Positions 7,475-21,795 are shown, counted from the stretch's first letter. The stretch: 64,000 bases of DNA from Mycobacteroides immunogenum (GCF_001605725.1 NZ_CP011530.1:4960001-5024000); one strand, 5' to 3'. Program-made: numbers and translations. Notes: generated by a model from the sequence alone, not told the origin.

Positions 7475-8814
7475 GTGACCGAATACGCCGTAACCGATCC
7501 TGCCACCGGCGATGTCGTCGCCACCTACCCCACCAACACCAACGCCGAACTGGATGCCGCACTCACCGCGGCGGCCGAAAACTCGCGCACCTGGCCCGCG
7601 GACACCACCGTCGCCGACCGAGCAGCCCAAATGCGTCGGGTAGCAGAGTTGCACACTGAAAAACGGGAGATGCTCGCCGACATCATCGTGCGGGAGATGG
7701 GCAAGCCACGCGATGAGGCACTCGGGGAAATCGACTTCTGTGCCGCGATTTACGAGTACTACGCCGACAACGCGGAGAAGTTCCTCGCCGACGAGAACAT
7801 TGAGCTACTCGCTGGCGAGGGCACCGCGGTGATCAAGCGCTTCCCGATCGGGGTGCTGCTGGGCATCATGCCGTGGAACTTCCCCTACTATCAAGTGGCC
7901 CGGTTCGCGTGTCCGAATCTGTTGGTGGGCAACACAATTATTCTCAAGCACGCCCCTCAATGTCCGGAATCCGCTGAGGCGCTCGCACTTTTGTTCGCCG
8001 AGGCAGGGTTGCCGGCCGGTGCATATCTGAACATTCGTGCCACCAACGAGCAGGTCGCCGGCCTCATCGCAGACCCTCGCGTCGCCGGCGTCTCCTTCAC
8101 GGGCTCCGAGCGTGCCGGCGCCGCAGTCGCCGAGATAGCAGGCCGGAACCTGAAGAAGTGCGTCCTGGAACTCGGCGGCTCTGATCCATTTGTGGTGCTC
8201 TCGTCCAACGATCTGGACGCCACCGTGGCGGCGGCAGCCGCGGCCCGGTTGGACAACACCGGACAGGCATGCAACGCCGCCAAGCGATTCATCGTCGTGG
8301 ACGAACTGTATGACGCGTTCGTGGAGAAGTTCACGGCCACGCTGCTCGCCGCCGCCGACGGTATCGCTCCGCTCAGCTCGGTGCGCGCCGCGCAAACCCT
8401 GGAGTCACAGGTCGCTGCCGCCAAAGCCGGTGGGGCAACAATCATCTCTGCCGGTGAGCGCCGCGGGGCTTTCCACCCACCGGCGGTGATCACCGGGCTA
8501 ACCGCCGACAACCCGGCCTACCACCAGGAGCTGTTCGGTCCGGTCGCGGCGGTATACCGGGCGAGCGGCGAGGACCAGGCCGTCGCCATCGCCAACGACA
8601 CCCCCTTTGGTCTGGGCTCCTACGTCTTCACTACCGACCCCGAACAAGCGCAGCGGGTGGCCAACCGCATCGAAGCCGGGATGGTTTTTGTGAACGGAGT
8701 CGGTGCCGACGGTGCCGAGCTGCCATTCGGCGGTATCAAGCGCTCCGGCTTCGGCCGTGAGCTGGGCCGGTTCGGCATGGAGGAATTCGTCAACAAGAAA
8801 CTCATCCGCACCCT

Positions 8815-8818
<4 letters not shown>
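7475..8818 (+). CDS. Aldehyde dehydrogenase, Sad/YneI-type
   Basis: An NAD(P)-dependent dehydrogenase that most likely oxidises 4-aminobutanal and/or succinate semialdehyde from putrescine breakdown. Start GTG 7475 is preceded by AAGGAGAA (7462-7469); the longer open frame upstream is the shadow of the oxidase gene. The 447-residue product has the MPWNFP motif, the general-base glutamate in LELGGSDPF (E232) and the nucleophile in NTGQACNAAKRF (C266). It resembles the E. coli Sad family more than the longer GabD type. It is slightly short after the cysteine block, where about a dozen residues seem missing compared with Sad. Its stop overlaps the permease start. Confidence 0.88.
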
Positions 8819-11831
<3,013 letters not shown>

Positions 11832-11835
<4 letters not shown>

Positions 11836-12893
11836 TGCCGTCCGGCCTTCACCGGCTTGTCGGGCGTACTCGGCTTCTTTACCCCGATATCACCGAGCAC
11901 CTTTTTGATGGTCCCGCCCAGCCCGCTCACCAGGTTCGGCGGCTTAGGACTGGGGGACGCGCTCGGAACGGGTGCGGACGGCACGGCCGGTAGCGTCGGC
12001 GGGGAGATCCGGGAAGTCTGCTGCTTTGGCTTCAAAGTCGTATTCGGCTGTGCTGCTGGTTCCTTCACCGGCTTGACGGCCGACTTCGGAGCAGGATCGG
12101 CCACGACCGCCGGCGTGATAGGAATCGGCTTGGTCAGTGCATCACGGATCGGCGCGATCGACTCCGAAACCGTGGTAGACACCGCCTGCCCCGCCGCCTG
12201 TACCGCCTTGCCGACATTCCCGGTGGCGCCCAGCGTCGTCAGGAAGGCATTCGGCACGCGGGTCACAATAAGCGTGAGCTGTTCTGTCGCATGGAAAGCC
12301 ACTGCCCAGAAGACCGCGGTCACCCGCACCGCTGCCGCCTCCAACGGCGTATGCACCGCCGGAAAGGGCTCGGGGCCCGGCGGGTTGGTCAACGCCGCGA
12401 ACAGATCGGTGCGCGCCTGCCCCAGTACTCCGGGCAAACTGCCCGGTTGAGTGAGCGCCGCCTCGCCAATCTGCACCAGCCCCACCGCGATCACCTCGGT
12501 ACCGAATTCGGTACGGGGCACCACCTGGCCCAGGTCGGTGCCGATCAGCCCGGTCCATACATCGTTGGCCGCGCCGCTCACGGTGGCGCCACTCAAACCC
12601 AGCGCCTGCACCAGGGGCTGCCCCGCTTGCAGTTGCGTCAAGAATGTTCCCGGTACCGACAGCACCGCAGCCGGTATCTGCACGGCGCCCTGCGCCACGA
12701 ACGGACAGATCAACGAACAGTTCTGCACCTGGTTGGCCAGGAACTGCGTGATCAGCGCACCCGGAGCGGGCTGCACCGCCGCCGCCAAGCCCACGTCGAA
12801 CGCCGCACTGCGCTCGGGCATGCCGGGCGGAGCATTCACACCAGCAGAAGTCGCGAGTACTGCTGTCGCACATGCCGCCGCGAGAAGTCTCAC
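11832..12893 (-). CDS. Exported Ala/Pro-rich protein
   Basis: A 353-residue protein with a signal-peptide-like N-terminus (RLLAAACATAVLATSAGVNA). The mature region has amphipathic helices, two cysteines close together (QNCSLICPF) and a low-complexity C-terminal third rich in P, K, S and T, ending in basic residues. This layout is common among mycobacterial secreted proteins of unknown function. No enzymatic motif is visible. It is probably exported and may associate with the envelope through the basic, proline-rich tail. Confidence 0.7.
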
Positions 12894-12944
12894 GCACTTA
12901 CCACGAACCAGCCCGCCATCGGGTTCGATCGCGGCGAAGACAGG

Positions 12945-13355
12945 TTAGGCCCCGGCTTCCTCCGGCACGTCGTGGCGCACCACGCGGACCTTGCCGCGCG
13001 GCAGGCTGGCCACGTATCCGTGGTACTTGCCATAGATCTCCCACGCCGTGTCGAAGTCGTGATGCGGCACGTCGATCACGTGGTCGTCGGAGAACTCCAT
13101 GTGCAGATCGCCTTTGTCGTTCCACCTGGCCTCGGTACATGTGGAACCCGAGATGCTGAAGAGCGGACGCTCCTCATCCAGAATGGCCTTCGGATCGACG
13201 CAGACGATTTCCCGTGGCCACCTCCCCGCGGGGGGAAGCGTGAGCCACATCGGCACGGCGATAACCACCTCGTTGTAGTCACCCAGGCTGATTACCAATC
13301 CGTCACGGAACATGATCCGCTGGACTGGACAGCCCTCAATCCATGCTTCGGACAT
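12945..13355 (-). CDS. Conserved hypothetical protein (DUF6188-like)
   Basis: A 136-residue soluble protein with no signal peptide or membrane segment. Its composition (ISLGDYNEVVIAVPMWL, then VDPKAILDEERPLFSI, and a C-terminal RVVRHDVPEE) is like the small mycobacterial family I know as DUF6188, though I cannot confirm this by search. It lies between the secreted protein and the decarboxylase, same strand as both, with its promoter probably in the AT-richer 13356-13448. Confidence 0.6.
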   Translation of the reverse strand: MSEAWIEGCPVQRIMFRDGLVISLGDYNEVVIAVPMWLTLPPAGRWPREIVCVDPKAILDEERPLFSISGSTCTEARWNDKGDLHMEFSDDHVIDVPHHDFDTAWEIYGKYHGYVASLPRGKVRVVRHDVPEEAGA

Positions 13356-13448
13356 ATCTTCACTCTGAACCCGCCCCCTCAGCTAGCACAAGGGGTTGAC
13401 GGCACAAGTTTTATTGTCAAAACTAGTCGAAACGTAAACGTTATTTGT

Positions 13449-13472
13449 GCTGCCCACACTCCTGCGGGCAGC
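13449..13472 (-). terminator. Terminator-like hairpin after the decarboxylase gene
   Basis: GCTGCCC (13449-13455) and GGGCAGC (13466-13472) form a 7-bp stem directly beyond the decarboxylase stop. On the minus strand an A/T-rich stretch follows. A strong U run is lacking, as is common in mycobacteria. Confidence 0.5.
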
Positions 13473-13474
13473 CC

Positions 13475-16315
13475 TCAGTGTTGCTTGGCTTTCACACCGT
13501 TTCCAGGCTCTGCCGCCGCCTTTTCGGCCTTGGGCGACTTTTGCGGGACGGCCTGTACCGCTACCGCTTTCGGGGCCACAATCGGGTGCGAGATCATCTC
13601 GATGGCCTTATCGGTGTACACGCGATAGCCGAAGTCCGGTTGGTAGCCATGGATTTCCGGGGTATCCAACGTTCTGATGAAGCTCAAGATCTCCCGGCTG
13701 AATACCTGCCCAGGCACCAGTACAGGGAATCCGGGCGGATACGGCGTGACGAAGGTCGCCGACACCACATCGCCGCCGGCATCGAGCTTTTCCATGATCT
13801 CCGCATCGCTCAGATACTCGCAATTGGTGTCGGTGTACGAGAGGTAAAAGGCCTTGCGCACGTCGCCTTCGGGGGTCTGTACCGAACCGCCGTGATCCAG
13901 AAACGCCGGGTGGAATCCGCTGAAGTTGGGCATGGCGGCACTCTTGGCGGTCAACCGGTGGACCCGTTGCTCGAACCGGGCCCGCTCCTCGATCCCCATC
14001 TCCCCGATCCGCTCGTCAAGTTCGCGCGCGATCTTGACCAGCACCTCCACCAGGAAGGCCACCGAACTGCGGGTGGTGCCGATGTTCGTCATGAACAGCA
14101 CGGTGTTTCGCGAGGTCTTGTTGATCTGCACCCCGTGCCGGTCCATCAGTTGGTCGCGCTTGAATTCGTCGCCGTCGTAACCGGTATGCCCGATCGCCAG
14201 CGTGATGCGCGACGGGTCCAACACGAATTCGTCGGCAGCCCAGGCTGATTCCATGTTCTTGAGGCCTGAACGCAGTGGTTGTTCAATGTGCGACGGCCGG
14301 TAGTCGCCGGGAATCAGGTCGGAGGTGCGCAGACAGGACATGTACTTGCTCAGCAGCGGGTGGTTGTCGATGGCGTCGCGCAGCTGCATGGCGTTCTCAA
14401 TCTGCCTCTGCACCAACTCGACTCCCTCCAGCGCCACCTGGCGCCGCCCCAGGTCCAACGAGGCCAGAATCTGATAGTTCGGCGACGTCGAGGTGTGCGC
14501 CATGTACGCCTCGTGGAATGCCTCGGAGACTTTCTGATCGAAGTCCTGGTCGTACACATGGATCATCGACCCTTGCCGCAGCGAGGTCAGCGTCTTGTGA
14601 GTGGACTGAGTCGCGTACACCCGCACCCTGGCCTTGGCCGGGTCCGCCATGAGCCGCCGGTTCAGCAGATCCTCATCGGTGGGCGGCGTGGCGATCTCGG
14701 CCTTGAGGTATTCCTCGTATCGCTTGCCGTAGTCCTTGTCCTGCAAGTGCTCTCGAAGTTTGCGTGCCGATGCCATCGCGGTGCGGTTCCGGTATACGGG
14801 GTGGAATCGGGCGAATGCGAACCACGCCTCGTCCCATAGGAACACCAGATCCGGCTTGATGGCCAGGCATTCCTCCATCACCCGCTGTACGTCGTAGACG
14901 ATGCCGTCGAAGGTGCAGTTCGTCAGGGAGATCATCTTGACCCGCTCAAGCTTGCCGGCCCGCTTGAGCGCCAACAATTTTGACTTGATCTCGCGCAGCG
15001 GCACCGCGCCATACATCGAGTAGTCGACGAGCGGATAGGCCTCAAGATAGATCACATTAGCGCCGGCCATCATCATCCCGTAGTGATGCGACTGGTGGCA
15101 GTTGCGGTCCAGCAGCACGATATCCCCGGGTGCCACCAAGGATTGCGTGACAATCTTGTTGGCGGTCGAAGTGCCGTTGGTGACGAAGAAGCTGTGCCGG
15201 GAGCCATAGGCCTCCGCCGCCAGCTGCTGCGCCTCGCGCAGCGGACCGGTCGGTTCCAGCAGCGAATCCAGTCCACCGCAGGTCGCCGACGTCTCGGCCA
15301 TGAAGACATCCAGCCCGTAAAAGCTGACCATGTCTTTGATCCAGTGCGAGTTGACGATTGACTTGCCCTGCGAGATGGGTAGGGCATGGAAGACACCGGT
15401 GGGCCGGTGGCTGTACTGCTTGAGCGCGCTGAAGAACGGTGTGCGATAGCGCGCGGCCACGCCGTGCAGGATCGACAGGTGCAGTTCCAGTACACCCTCA
15501 CGGGCATGGAACACCCGGCGGAAGTACAGGCCCACGCGGCCTGCAATGTCCTCGACCTCGATCTCGGTCATCAGGTAGAGGTCCATCTCGGGCCGTAGAT
15601 CGGCCAGTGAGGTGGCCAGAATCTGGGCACGCTCGTCGGGTGACTGGTGATCGGCCAGCTCACCGGAGATGTGGGTGTCGACGAACTCCGACAGGGACGA
15701 CAGGTCGCGGGCTGAGCGGTGCGAGAACCGGCGTCGTACCACGGCAGCCTGCAGGTTGACGTTGAGCCGGGCAGCGATCAGCGCCTCATCCCCGCTGGAG
15801 ACCACCACCAGCTCGTACACGAACTCGTCGTCCGGACGGCGCCAGCTGCGTACCTCATTACGCAGCGCGCGTTCCTGCGCCTCGGTGAGTGAGGCGACCA
15901 CGAGAACCTCGAAGTACAGCTGGTCCCGCTTGCCGACGGGCTGCTGCTCCAGCGTGCGGGGATCCACGGGGAACATGTCGGTGTCGTCCAGTCCGGCGTG
16001 GTCGACATCCCCGGTCCGATATGACTCGGCGGTCAGCGCCCGGTTGATCCGGGAAACAGCCTGCGCAAACTTGTCATAGGCGCCATTACTGAACAGCCGG
16101 TGCACCTTCGCGAATTGCAGTGATCCCGGATATGCCCAATACGGTTCCAGGGGTGTCAGCTTATCCAGCAGGTCTTTGCAGATGGCCGCGTATTGCTCCT
16201 TGAGCGCACCGGTGGTGGTGGTCCGGGTCAGCCGGTCGGCGGCTTCCTCAAGACGGCACCAGGAGTCTCCACGGAGCTGCCATACGCTGTTGTACGCGCG
16301 TGAATTGTCATTCAT
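13475..16315 (-). CDS. adi: Orn/Lys/Arg decarboxylase, Rv2531c-like
   Basis: A PLP-dependent fold-I decarboxylase acting on a basic amino acid to give a polyamine or diamine. ATG 16315 is chosen because GAAAGGGG precedes it; this gives 946 residues, essentially the size of M. tuberculosis Rv2531c. The N-terminal ~270 residues form a wing or response-regulator-like domain. The catalytic core has TNGTSTANKIV, DRNCHQSHHYG, LVFLWDEAWFAF (PLP-contacting aspartate) and TQSTHKTLTSLRQGSM, where the lysine binds PLP. The C-terminal Orn/Arg/Lys domain contains TPYPPGFPVLVPG. A basic tail ends the protein. If it acts on ornithine it could feed the putrescine oxidase operon about 6 kb away; that link is inferred. 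Confidence 0.9.
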   Translation of the reverse strand: MNDNSRAYNSVWQLRGDSWCRLEEAADRLTRTTTTGALKEQYAAICKDLLDKLTPLEPYWAYPGSLQFAKVHRLFSNGAYDKFAQAVSRINRALTAESYRTGDVDHAGLDDTDMFPVDPRTLEQQPVGKRDQLYFEVLVVASLTEAQERALRNEVRSWRRPDDEFVYELVVVSSGDEALIAARLNVNLQAAVVRRRFSHRSARDLSSLSEFVDTHISGELADHQSPDERAQILATSLADLRPEMDLYLMTEIEVEDIAGRVGLYFRRVFHAREGVLELHLSILHGVAARYRTPFFSALKQYSHRPTGVFHALPISQGKSIVNSHWIKDMVSFYGLDVFMAETSATCGGLDSLLEPTGPLREAQQLAAEAYGSRHSFFVTNGTSTANKIVTQSLVAPGDIVLLDRNCHQSHHYGMMMAGANVIYLEAYPLVDYSMYGAVPLREIKSKLLALKRAGKLERVKMISLTNCTFDGIVYDVQRVMEECLAIKPDLVFLWDEAWFAFARFHPVYRNRTAMASARKLREHLQDKDYGKRYEEYLKAEIATPPTDEDLLNRRLMADPAKARVRVYATQSTHKTLTSLRQGSMIHVYDQDFDQKVSEAFHEAYMAHTSTSPNYQILASLDLGRRQVALEGVELVQRQIENAMQLRDAIDNHPLLSKYMSCLRTSDLIPGDYRPSHIEQPLRSGLKNMESAWAADEFVLDPSRITLAIGHTGYDGDEFKRDQLMDRHGVQINKTSRNTVLFMTNIGTTRSSVAFLVEVLVKIARELDERIGEMGIEERARFEQRVHRLTAKSAAMPNFSGFHPAFLDHGGSVQTPEGDVRKAFYLSYTDTNCEYLSDAEIMEKLDAGGDVVSATFVTPYPPGFPVLVPGQVFSREILSFIRTLDTPEIHGYQPDFGYRVYTDKAIEMISHPIVAPKAVAVQAVPQKSPKAEKAAAEPGNGVKAKQH

Positions 16316-16474
16316 CGCCGCCCCTTTCGTAGGGCACAAGCCTTGCAGCGCACGGCGAACCCTCTGGTGATCAGCGGACGAATGCTGAGCGTCCATCTGG
16401 TGACGTCCGCCTTGTTGCCCTAGCATTAGCTGGGAGCTAGCAGCGTGGCTAGCACCGCGGGCGAAAGGGACCCC

Positions 16475-17659
16475 ATGACAGCGGAGCTATCGGACGACGT
16501 CGAGCAGCCGCGGATCACTCCGCGCCCCGCCCCCACAGCAAGTCCACAGCTGCCGCGCCCCGGCGACCTGACCCTGCGGGAACGCGCGATGGTCGAGACC
16601 TCCGCTCTCACCGATATCGCGCTGCGCACCGTCGGCGCCTTGTCGGTCATGGGCGTCGTGGCGCCAAGCCTTATCGCGGACCGGGAATTTGTGGCTCGCG
16701 AACGCGACAACCTGGCCTTCTACGGCGAGCTGGCCGCGATGGGCGACGCGGATCTTTCCTTCCCGGCACCGGAAACCACCCCAGTGGTGTTCTCACGCCC
16801 CGCGAGTTCTCTGGCGCAGGCACTGGCCAAGGGCACCGTCGAGAACCTGGACTTCGAAAGTCCTTATCAGGCACGCAATCCCGCCTTCAAAGACTACTGG
16901 ACGAGCTTCCCGCACAACAGCGTGGCACGGGCCCAGCACTGGCGTCACGACGACGGCCCTCGCCCCACGCTCTGCGTCATCCACGGGTTCTTCGGATCGC
17001 AGTATCTGTTGAATGGGGTGTTCTTCGCCCTGCCCTGGTTCTTCCGCAATGGCTACGACATCTTGTTGTATACCTTGCCTTTTCATGGTCGGCGGGCCGA
17101 GAAGTACTCGCCGTTCAGCGGGGCCGGATACTTCAGCCACGGATTCACCGGCTTCTCCGAGGCAATGTGCCAGGCCGTGCACGACTTCCGGATCTTCGTG
17201 AACTATCTGCGCGGCACCGGAGTGGAGAGGATCGGCCTGACGGGTCTGTCGTTAGGCGGTTACACCACCGGACTGATCTCCACCGTGGAGCACCGGATCG
17301 ATGTCACCATTCCTAATGTTCCCGTCGTGGATGTGAAATCGCTACTACACAGCTGGGTTCCGGCCGAATCCACCATCAAGCTGGCCGCCCGGCTCGGGCA
17401 TCTCGATCAATCTCAGCTGGACGGCGCATTGTCCTACTCGTCACCGCTGACCTATCAGCCAGTGGTGCCCAAGGAGCGCCGACTGATCATCACTGGACTG
17501 GGCGATCGGCTGGCGCCGCCTGAGCAAGCCGAGATGCTGTGGGAACACTGGGACCGCTGTGCATTGCACTGGTTCCCCGGAAATCACATCTTGCACGTGA
17601 ATCAGGGCGACTACCTGCACCACATGACCGACTTCTTGGACCGGTACCTGCGCGACTAA
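16475..17659 (+). CDS. Alpha/beta-hydrolase family protein
   Basis: A 394-residue protein from ATG 16475, preceded by GAAAGGGA. After a proline-rich N-terminus of about 40 residues it has a core with [10 protein letters not shown] (oxyanion-side HGF), then the nucleophile elbow GLSLGGY, a late acidic loop ([11 protein letters not shown]) and histidine in FPGNHILHV, completing a Ser-Asp-His triad. The substrate is unknown. It is divergent from the decarboxylase, and its stop overlaps the convergent methyltransferase by 4 nt. Confidence 0.8.
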   Translation: MTAELSDDVEQPRITPRPAPTASPQLPRPGDLTLRERAMVETSALTDIALRTVGALSVMGVVAPSLIADREFVARERDNLAFYGELAAMGDADLSFPAPETTPVVFSRPASSLAQALAKGTVENLDFESPYQARNPAFKDYWTSFPHNSVARAQHWRHDDGPRPTLCVIHGFFGSQYLLNGVFFALPWFFRNGYDILLYTLPFHGRRAEKYSPFSGAGYFSHGFTGFSEAMCQAVHDFRIFVNYLRGTGVERIGLTGLSLGGYTTGLISTVEHRIDVTIPNVPVVDVKSLLHSWVPAESTIKLAARLGHLDQSQLDGALSYSSPLTYQPVVPKERRLIITGLGDRLAPPEQAEMLWEHWDRCALHWFPGNHILHVNQGDYLHHMTDFLDRYLRD

Positions 17660-18558
17660 CCTTTGACCGCCGAGACCAGGCTGATCGAGTTGAACATGTA
17701 CCACGCCGGCTGGCTCGGTTCAGGCAAGGTACGGCCCGAAAAATTCAGGTAGTCCAACAGCTCGGTACGTTCCGAATCCCAACCGTGACAACGGAACCAG
17801 GTGGCAGATTCGCTGCGCTGCTCGTTGTAGATCAGCGAGAAGAAGTCCGAATTCGCCTGATCGCCGCTCTCGTTGGCACCTGCCACCAGCATGGCGAACA
17901 CCACGTCGGCATATGTCGTCATCTGCTCGATACCCACGAAACTACCCGGCGCCGCCAGCTGATCGATCGATTCGAAGAGGCGCTCCTGCGCATCCGCCGG
18001 CAGATAGATCAACAGCCCCTCAACAATCCAGGCCGACGGCTGTGACGGATCGAATCCCTTGTCCCGTAATGCTTTCCCCCAATCTTCACGCAGGTCCACA
18101 GAGATCTCCTCGCGGGCCGCCTTGGGCGCGGCCCCGTGCTCGTCCAGCACCTCACGCTTGAACTGGTGCACCAGCGGCTGATCCAACTCAAAAACAGTGG
18201 TATCGGCGGCCCAGTCCAGCCGGTACGCCCGCGAGTCCAGCCCGGAGGCCAGGATGACCACCTGCTTCACCCCAGCCTCGATCGCCCTGCCGAAGTACGT
18301 ATCGAAGTAACGGGTGCGGGCGCCCTGGAAACTCACGAAATATTGCCCGAACTCCTCCGAGCGCAACGGATGCTCGGGCACACCGCCGGCCACCAACTCG
18401 GCCCACTCCCCACCCGCAGCGCGACAGAAGACCTCCGCGTACTGATCTTGCGCCAGGGGTGTGGGTTTCGTGGCCTCAAGCGCCCTGCTGGCCGCCACGA
18501 ACAATGCGGTGGAGCCGACGCTTGTCTTGATGTCCCAGTTGTCCCGTTCGGTGCGCAT
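17656..18558 (-). CDS. SAM-dependent methyltransferase, LCM/PPM type
   Basis: A 300-residue member of the large mycobacterial family of putative leucine-carboxymethyltransferase-like enzymes (Rv0726c type). ATG 18558 is chosen because family members start with a short stretch leading to [18 protein letters not shown]; longer starts run into non-conserved sequence. The SAM site is in [15 protein letters not shown], followed by [12 protein letters not shown] and [11 protein letters not shown]. The methyl acceptor is unknown for this family. Confidence 0.85.
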   Translation of the reverse strand: MRTERDNWDIKTSVGSTALFVAASRALEATKPTPLAQDQYAEVFCRAAGGEWAELVAGGVPEHPLRSEEFGQYFVSFQGARTRYFDTYFGRAIEAGVKQVVILASGLDSRAYRLDWAADTTVFELDQPLVHQFKREVLDEHGAAPKAAREEISVDLREDWGKALRDKGFDPSQPSAWIVEGLLIYLPADAQERLFESIDQLAAPGSFVGIEQMTTYADVVFAMLVAGANESGDQANSDFFSLIYNEQRSESATWFRCHGWDSERTELLDYLNFSGRTLPEPSQPAWYMFNSISLVSAVKG

Positions 18559-18623
18559 GGTCGCGACAATACTCCGCGACTGTGACAAGTAGGTTGACAT
18601 GCACTGGCGCCCGGATGGCGCGC

Positions 18624-20186
18624 CTAATACGCGCCGTCGCTGCGCGCCACCGCGCGGAAGGTGCGCCACAGGATCGACACATCGGACACCATGGACCAGT
18701 TCTCGACGTAGGACAGATCGAGGCGCACTGCCTCATCCCACGGCAGATCGGACCGCCCGCTGACCTGCCACAGACCGGTCATCCCGGGCTTGACCAAAAG
18801 CCGGCGCTTGATCACATCGGTGTATTCATCCACCTCGCGACGCAGCGGTGGCCGGGGGCCCACCAAGCTCATCTCGCCGCGCAGCACATTGAACAGCTGA
18901 GGCAGTTCATCCAGGCTGGTACGACGCAGGAATCTGCCCACCACGGTGACGCGCGGATCCTGGCGTATCTTGAAAAGCGGTCCCGCCCCGTCATTTTGGT
19001 CCATCAGCGTGGACACCATCTGATCTGCGCCCACCACCATGGAGCGGAACTTGATCATGCGGAAGGGCCGGGATCGCACGCCGATACGTTCGGCCGAGTA
19101 GAACACCGGCCCGCGCGTCTCCAGCTTCACCGCCAGGGCGCACGCCAACAGGACGGGGCTGAATCCGAGGATGAGCAGCAGGGCGCCGATCCGGTCGAAC
19201 AGCACCTTGTGCAGCCGGGACGCACCCTCGTACTGAGGTTCTGCCAGGTGGATAAGCGGCATCGACCCGGCGGGACGCACCCGAACTCGCGGCTGGTCGA
19301 CATCGAACACCCCGGGCGAGACCAGCAGGTCGACCCCGATCTCACTGAGATGCCACGCCAGTTCCCGCATCTTCTCGGGGCCGAGTTGTTCGGTGGCGGT
19401 GACCGCCACGGTGTCTGCGCCCGCCTCCAGTACTGCGGCGACGATCCGGTCCTCGGAGCCCAGGATCGGAATGACACGGTCAACCACCTCGATGTTTCGG
19501 CCGGGCTCGCCCACATATCCGGGAACACAGACACCGACAACCCGATACCCCAGCGCCGTGTCGCGCCCAAATGCCTCGGCCAGATTCAGCGCCGCGGTGT
19601 CACCACCGAGCACCACCACCGTGAAGATCTGCTTGCCGCGGGCGCGCTGCCTGTTGAGCCATAGCCGGCTGAACCTCCTGTTGAGCAACAGAAACACGAT
19701 GCCGAGGATGAGCGACATTCCCAGCGCGAAGCGCGAAACGTTGAACTTGAACAGCACGCTCACGATCGCGAAGAGGCCGAACATGTGGAATGTCGCACGC
19801 AGCACCCGCTGGTATTCCTCGCCGCCGCTGCCCATCAGGTGCGGGTCACGGCTGCGATAGACACCCAGTAGCAGCGCCCAATAGCCGAAGAACCCGACTC
19901 TGATCCACAGCTCGGCCGGCGTCATCGGGTTGGTGGCATTGCGCAGTTCGATCCAGGCCCAACCGGCGGCGGCCACGACGGCGCTATCGGTGATCAGGAG
20001 CCAACGACCGTAAACATCGCCCCAGTGCGTGGCGCGGCGCATGGCCGAAGCCTGTTTCGCCGCCGCCTGCGCTCGGCGTGATCGACGAATACTGCCGACG
20101 CGGCCCCTGAGCCGAGTAGGTGTTGAGGAGCCCTCATCCACCGCGACCACGACACGTCCTCCATCACCAACAGCATCAGCAAACAT
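18624..20186 (-). CDS. Polyprenyl-phosphate sugar phosphotransferase
   Basis: A 520-residue membrane enzyme of the bacterial sugar transferase family (WbaP/CpsE-like), which starts a surface polysaccharide by moving a sugar-1-phosphate onto a polyprenyl phosphate. It has an N-terminal multi-helix membrane part, a Rossmann-like middle ([14 protein letters not shown]) and a C-terminal catalytic domain. The catalytic domain starts at [13 protein letters not shown] and contains [26 protein letters not shown] and [14 protein letters not shown]. An N-terminal basic stretch precedes the first helix. The acceptor and sugar are not given by sequence; no other polysaccharide genes are in the window. 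Confidence 0.9.
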   Translation of the reverse strand: MFADAVGDGGRVVVAVDEGSSTPTRLRGRVGSIRRSRRAQAAAKQASAMRRATHWGDVYGRWLLITDSAVVAAAGWAWIELRNATNPMTPAELWIRVGFFGYWALLLGVYRSRDPHLMGSGGEEYQRVLRATFHMFGLFAIVSVLFKFNVSRFALGMSLILGIVFLLLNRRFSRLWLNRQRARGKQIFTVVVLGGDTAALNLAEAFGRDTALGYRVVGVCVPGYVGEPGRNIEVVDRVIPILGSEDRIVAAVLEAGADTVAVTATEQLGPEKMRELAWHLSEIGVDLLVSPGVFDVDQPRVRVRPAGSMPLIHLAEPQYEGASRLHKVLFDRIGALLLILGFSPVLLACALAVKLETRGPVFYSAERIGVRSRPFRMIKFRSMVVGADQMVSTLMDQNDGAGPLFKIRQDPRVTVVGRFLRRTSLDELPQLFNVLRGEMSLVGPRPPLRREVDEYTDVIKRRLLVKPGMTGLWQVSGRSDLPWDEAVRLDLSYVENWSMVSDVSILWRTFRAVARSDGAY

Positions 20187-20785
20187 GCAGAACAGCTCGT
20201 GTCACGGAGTGACGGGATGCGGAAGACTCCGCGCAACCCGGCTATGACAACCATCGCGTGAACGCCTCGGCACGGTCGCGAGACCAAAGATGTAACGCTC
20301 GTTACCCAGTTTCGTTCGAAACGGAATCTATCGAGAGAATTGCCATCCGGCAACACGAGGACTCAAGTCGCCCGCAATTGTGACCGGCCTCACGAAGGCG
20401 CGCTCAAAATGTACAGATTGTTCTTAACTCGGCGCCGACAGGGATACAGTAGATCGGCTTTGAGCTGGGCAAAGAATAAACTTTGTCATGTCACAGAAAG
20501 TTCATCGAGTACAAAGTTAGCTCACTACATGTGTCGTAACTCGACGTATCAGCAATGCGGACGGCAGCCCACGGCGGCATGCGCGCAACATCCGGACAAC
20601 CCGGTGGCATCGCACTACAAACGGTCGCCAGGCCATCACGCGGCCCCATCGTCGCCCGCCGGCTTTTGCTCACAACTGAAAGATGATTTCAACAAATCTG
20701 CCCACAATCGCGTTCCGCATGGTCAACGACGCACTGTGGCCCACGCCACACCGCTAACTGGATACGATTGTTAGCCAAATAGCGT
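20187..20785. other. 599-bp intergenic region, no gene supported
   Basis: This gap separates two minus-strand genes. Frames inside it do not look like protein. It contains an inverted repeat AACTTTGT (20479-20486) and ACAAAGTT (20511-20518), and a small palindrome GTTTCG-TT-CGAAAC near 20310. The A/T content is higher around 20400-20540. It probably holds the promoter of the sugar transferase gene and possibly an unannotated RNA. Confidence 0.5.
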
Positions 20786-21724
20786 TCATACGAGCGGGCG
20801 TCCGGTGCGGATGCGCCAGTCGAGGTCGAACATCAACGCGTTGAAGGGGAAGCGCCGCAGCCCATTGGGCAGCATCCGGGTCATCAGACCCAGCGCGGCA
20901 AGAAGCCGTCTGAACATTCGCTCGCGGGCCGGGCTCCACGGGAAGCCCATCTCGTCCCGGAACCGCTGCGGCAAGAACCCGGTGGTGATGAAACGCGAGA
21001 ACGCGCCCACGGGAGGGCGAATGAACTTGGGGACCGCGATGGACGCCGACGCGATGCGATACAGATACGGGCGTACGTGATCATCGATGTGCACCAGCTC
21101 CATGGACTGCGCCCAGTACTCCTCGAACTCCGCGCAGGACTTGGGCCACATCGCCAGCGGCATCTGCAAGGTTGTCCCCATGACGGCGCCTTCCTGTAGG
21201 CACCGCTCAGCCATCTCACCGGTCAGCGGCCCGACGAATGCCTCGTACACATCGACAAAACCCTTGTAGAGGCAGATCGCCACCCACTTCTGCAGCTCCG
21301 GATCAAAGGCGTTGTACTGCACCTTGTCGCCCGGCTTCGAATGCACCTGGGCGTGCGCACGATTGGTCGCCTTGCGGAAGGCCGCCTTTTGTTCGGGGGT
21401 ACCCAGTGTCGCGACCGACAGAAACGTGAAAGTTGTCCGCGCACGCTTGATGGGGTGCAGATCGGCACGCCCGCTCTCGACCTTGCTGTCGACGACGCCG
21501 TACCCCACCCCGGGCCGCGCCAGCTGCATGATGATGTTGGCCGGCCCGCCCAGCAGCGCCAGGCCCATGAAGTTGTCCGCCACGGTGGGCTGGCGCCGCC
21601 AGGACCACCACGGCGAGAGCTGTGCCGCGGGCGGCACCGGCTCGTTCCGGCGGCTTCGCGTGCCCGGCCCCCCATCGCCTGCGAGCCGCACTTCGGCTGC
21701 CGATACCTGTTCGATAGTCACCAT
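20786..21724 (-). CDS. MpaB/DUF2236 family oxygenase-like protein (Rv0276-like)
   Basis: A 312-residue protein of the DUF2236 family, which includes latex-clearing oxygenases and MpaB. Family features visible are the early LLGGPANIIMQLARPGVGYGV, the central HAQVHSK (a heme-ligand-type histidine region) with DPELQKWV, and YWAQSMELVHIDDHVR. It is oriented divergently from the TetR gene. Order, orientation and size equal M. tuberculosis Rv0276. The real substrate is unknown. Confidence 0.8.
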   Translation of the reverse strand: MVTIEQVSAAEVRLAGDGGPGTRSRRNEPVPPAAQLSPWWSWRRQPTVADNFMGLALLGGPANIIMQLARPGVGYGVVDSKVESGRADLHPIKRARTTFTFLSVATLGTPEQKAAFRKATNRAHAQVHSKPGDKVQYNAFDPELQKWVAICLYKGFVDVYEAFVGPLTGEMAERCLQEGAVMGTTLQMPLAMWPKSCAEFEEYWAQSMELVHIDDHVRPYLYRIASASIAVPKFIRPPVGAFSRFITTGFLPQRFRDEMGFPWSPARERMFRRLLAALGLMTRMLPNGLRRFPFNALMFDLDWRIRTGRPLV

Positions 21725-21734
21725 TGACCCCTCA

Positions 21735-21762
21735 ATATCTGCGAACGCTTGTTCTCAAATAT
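21735..21762. promoter_or_regulatory. Imperfect 28-bp palindrome, TetR operator candidate
   Basis: ATAT at both ends and GAAC-GCTT-GTTC (21743-21754) in the centre form an imperfect dyad between the divergent DUF2236 and TetR genes. Size and location fit a TetR operator controlling both. Confidence 0.55.
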
Positions 21763-21795
21763 CGTCCTCGCCGCCTCACCTGTCAAGATGGGGTG

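Noticed and set aside
20340..20774. 144-codon frame in the intergenic gap
   Set aside because: Composition is not protein-like, there is no ribosome-binding site, and it lies in a region with regulatory-type repeats.
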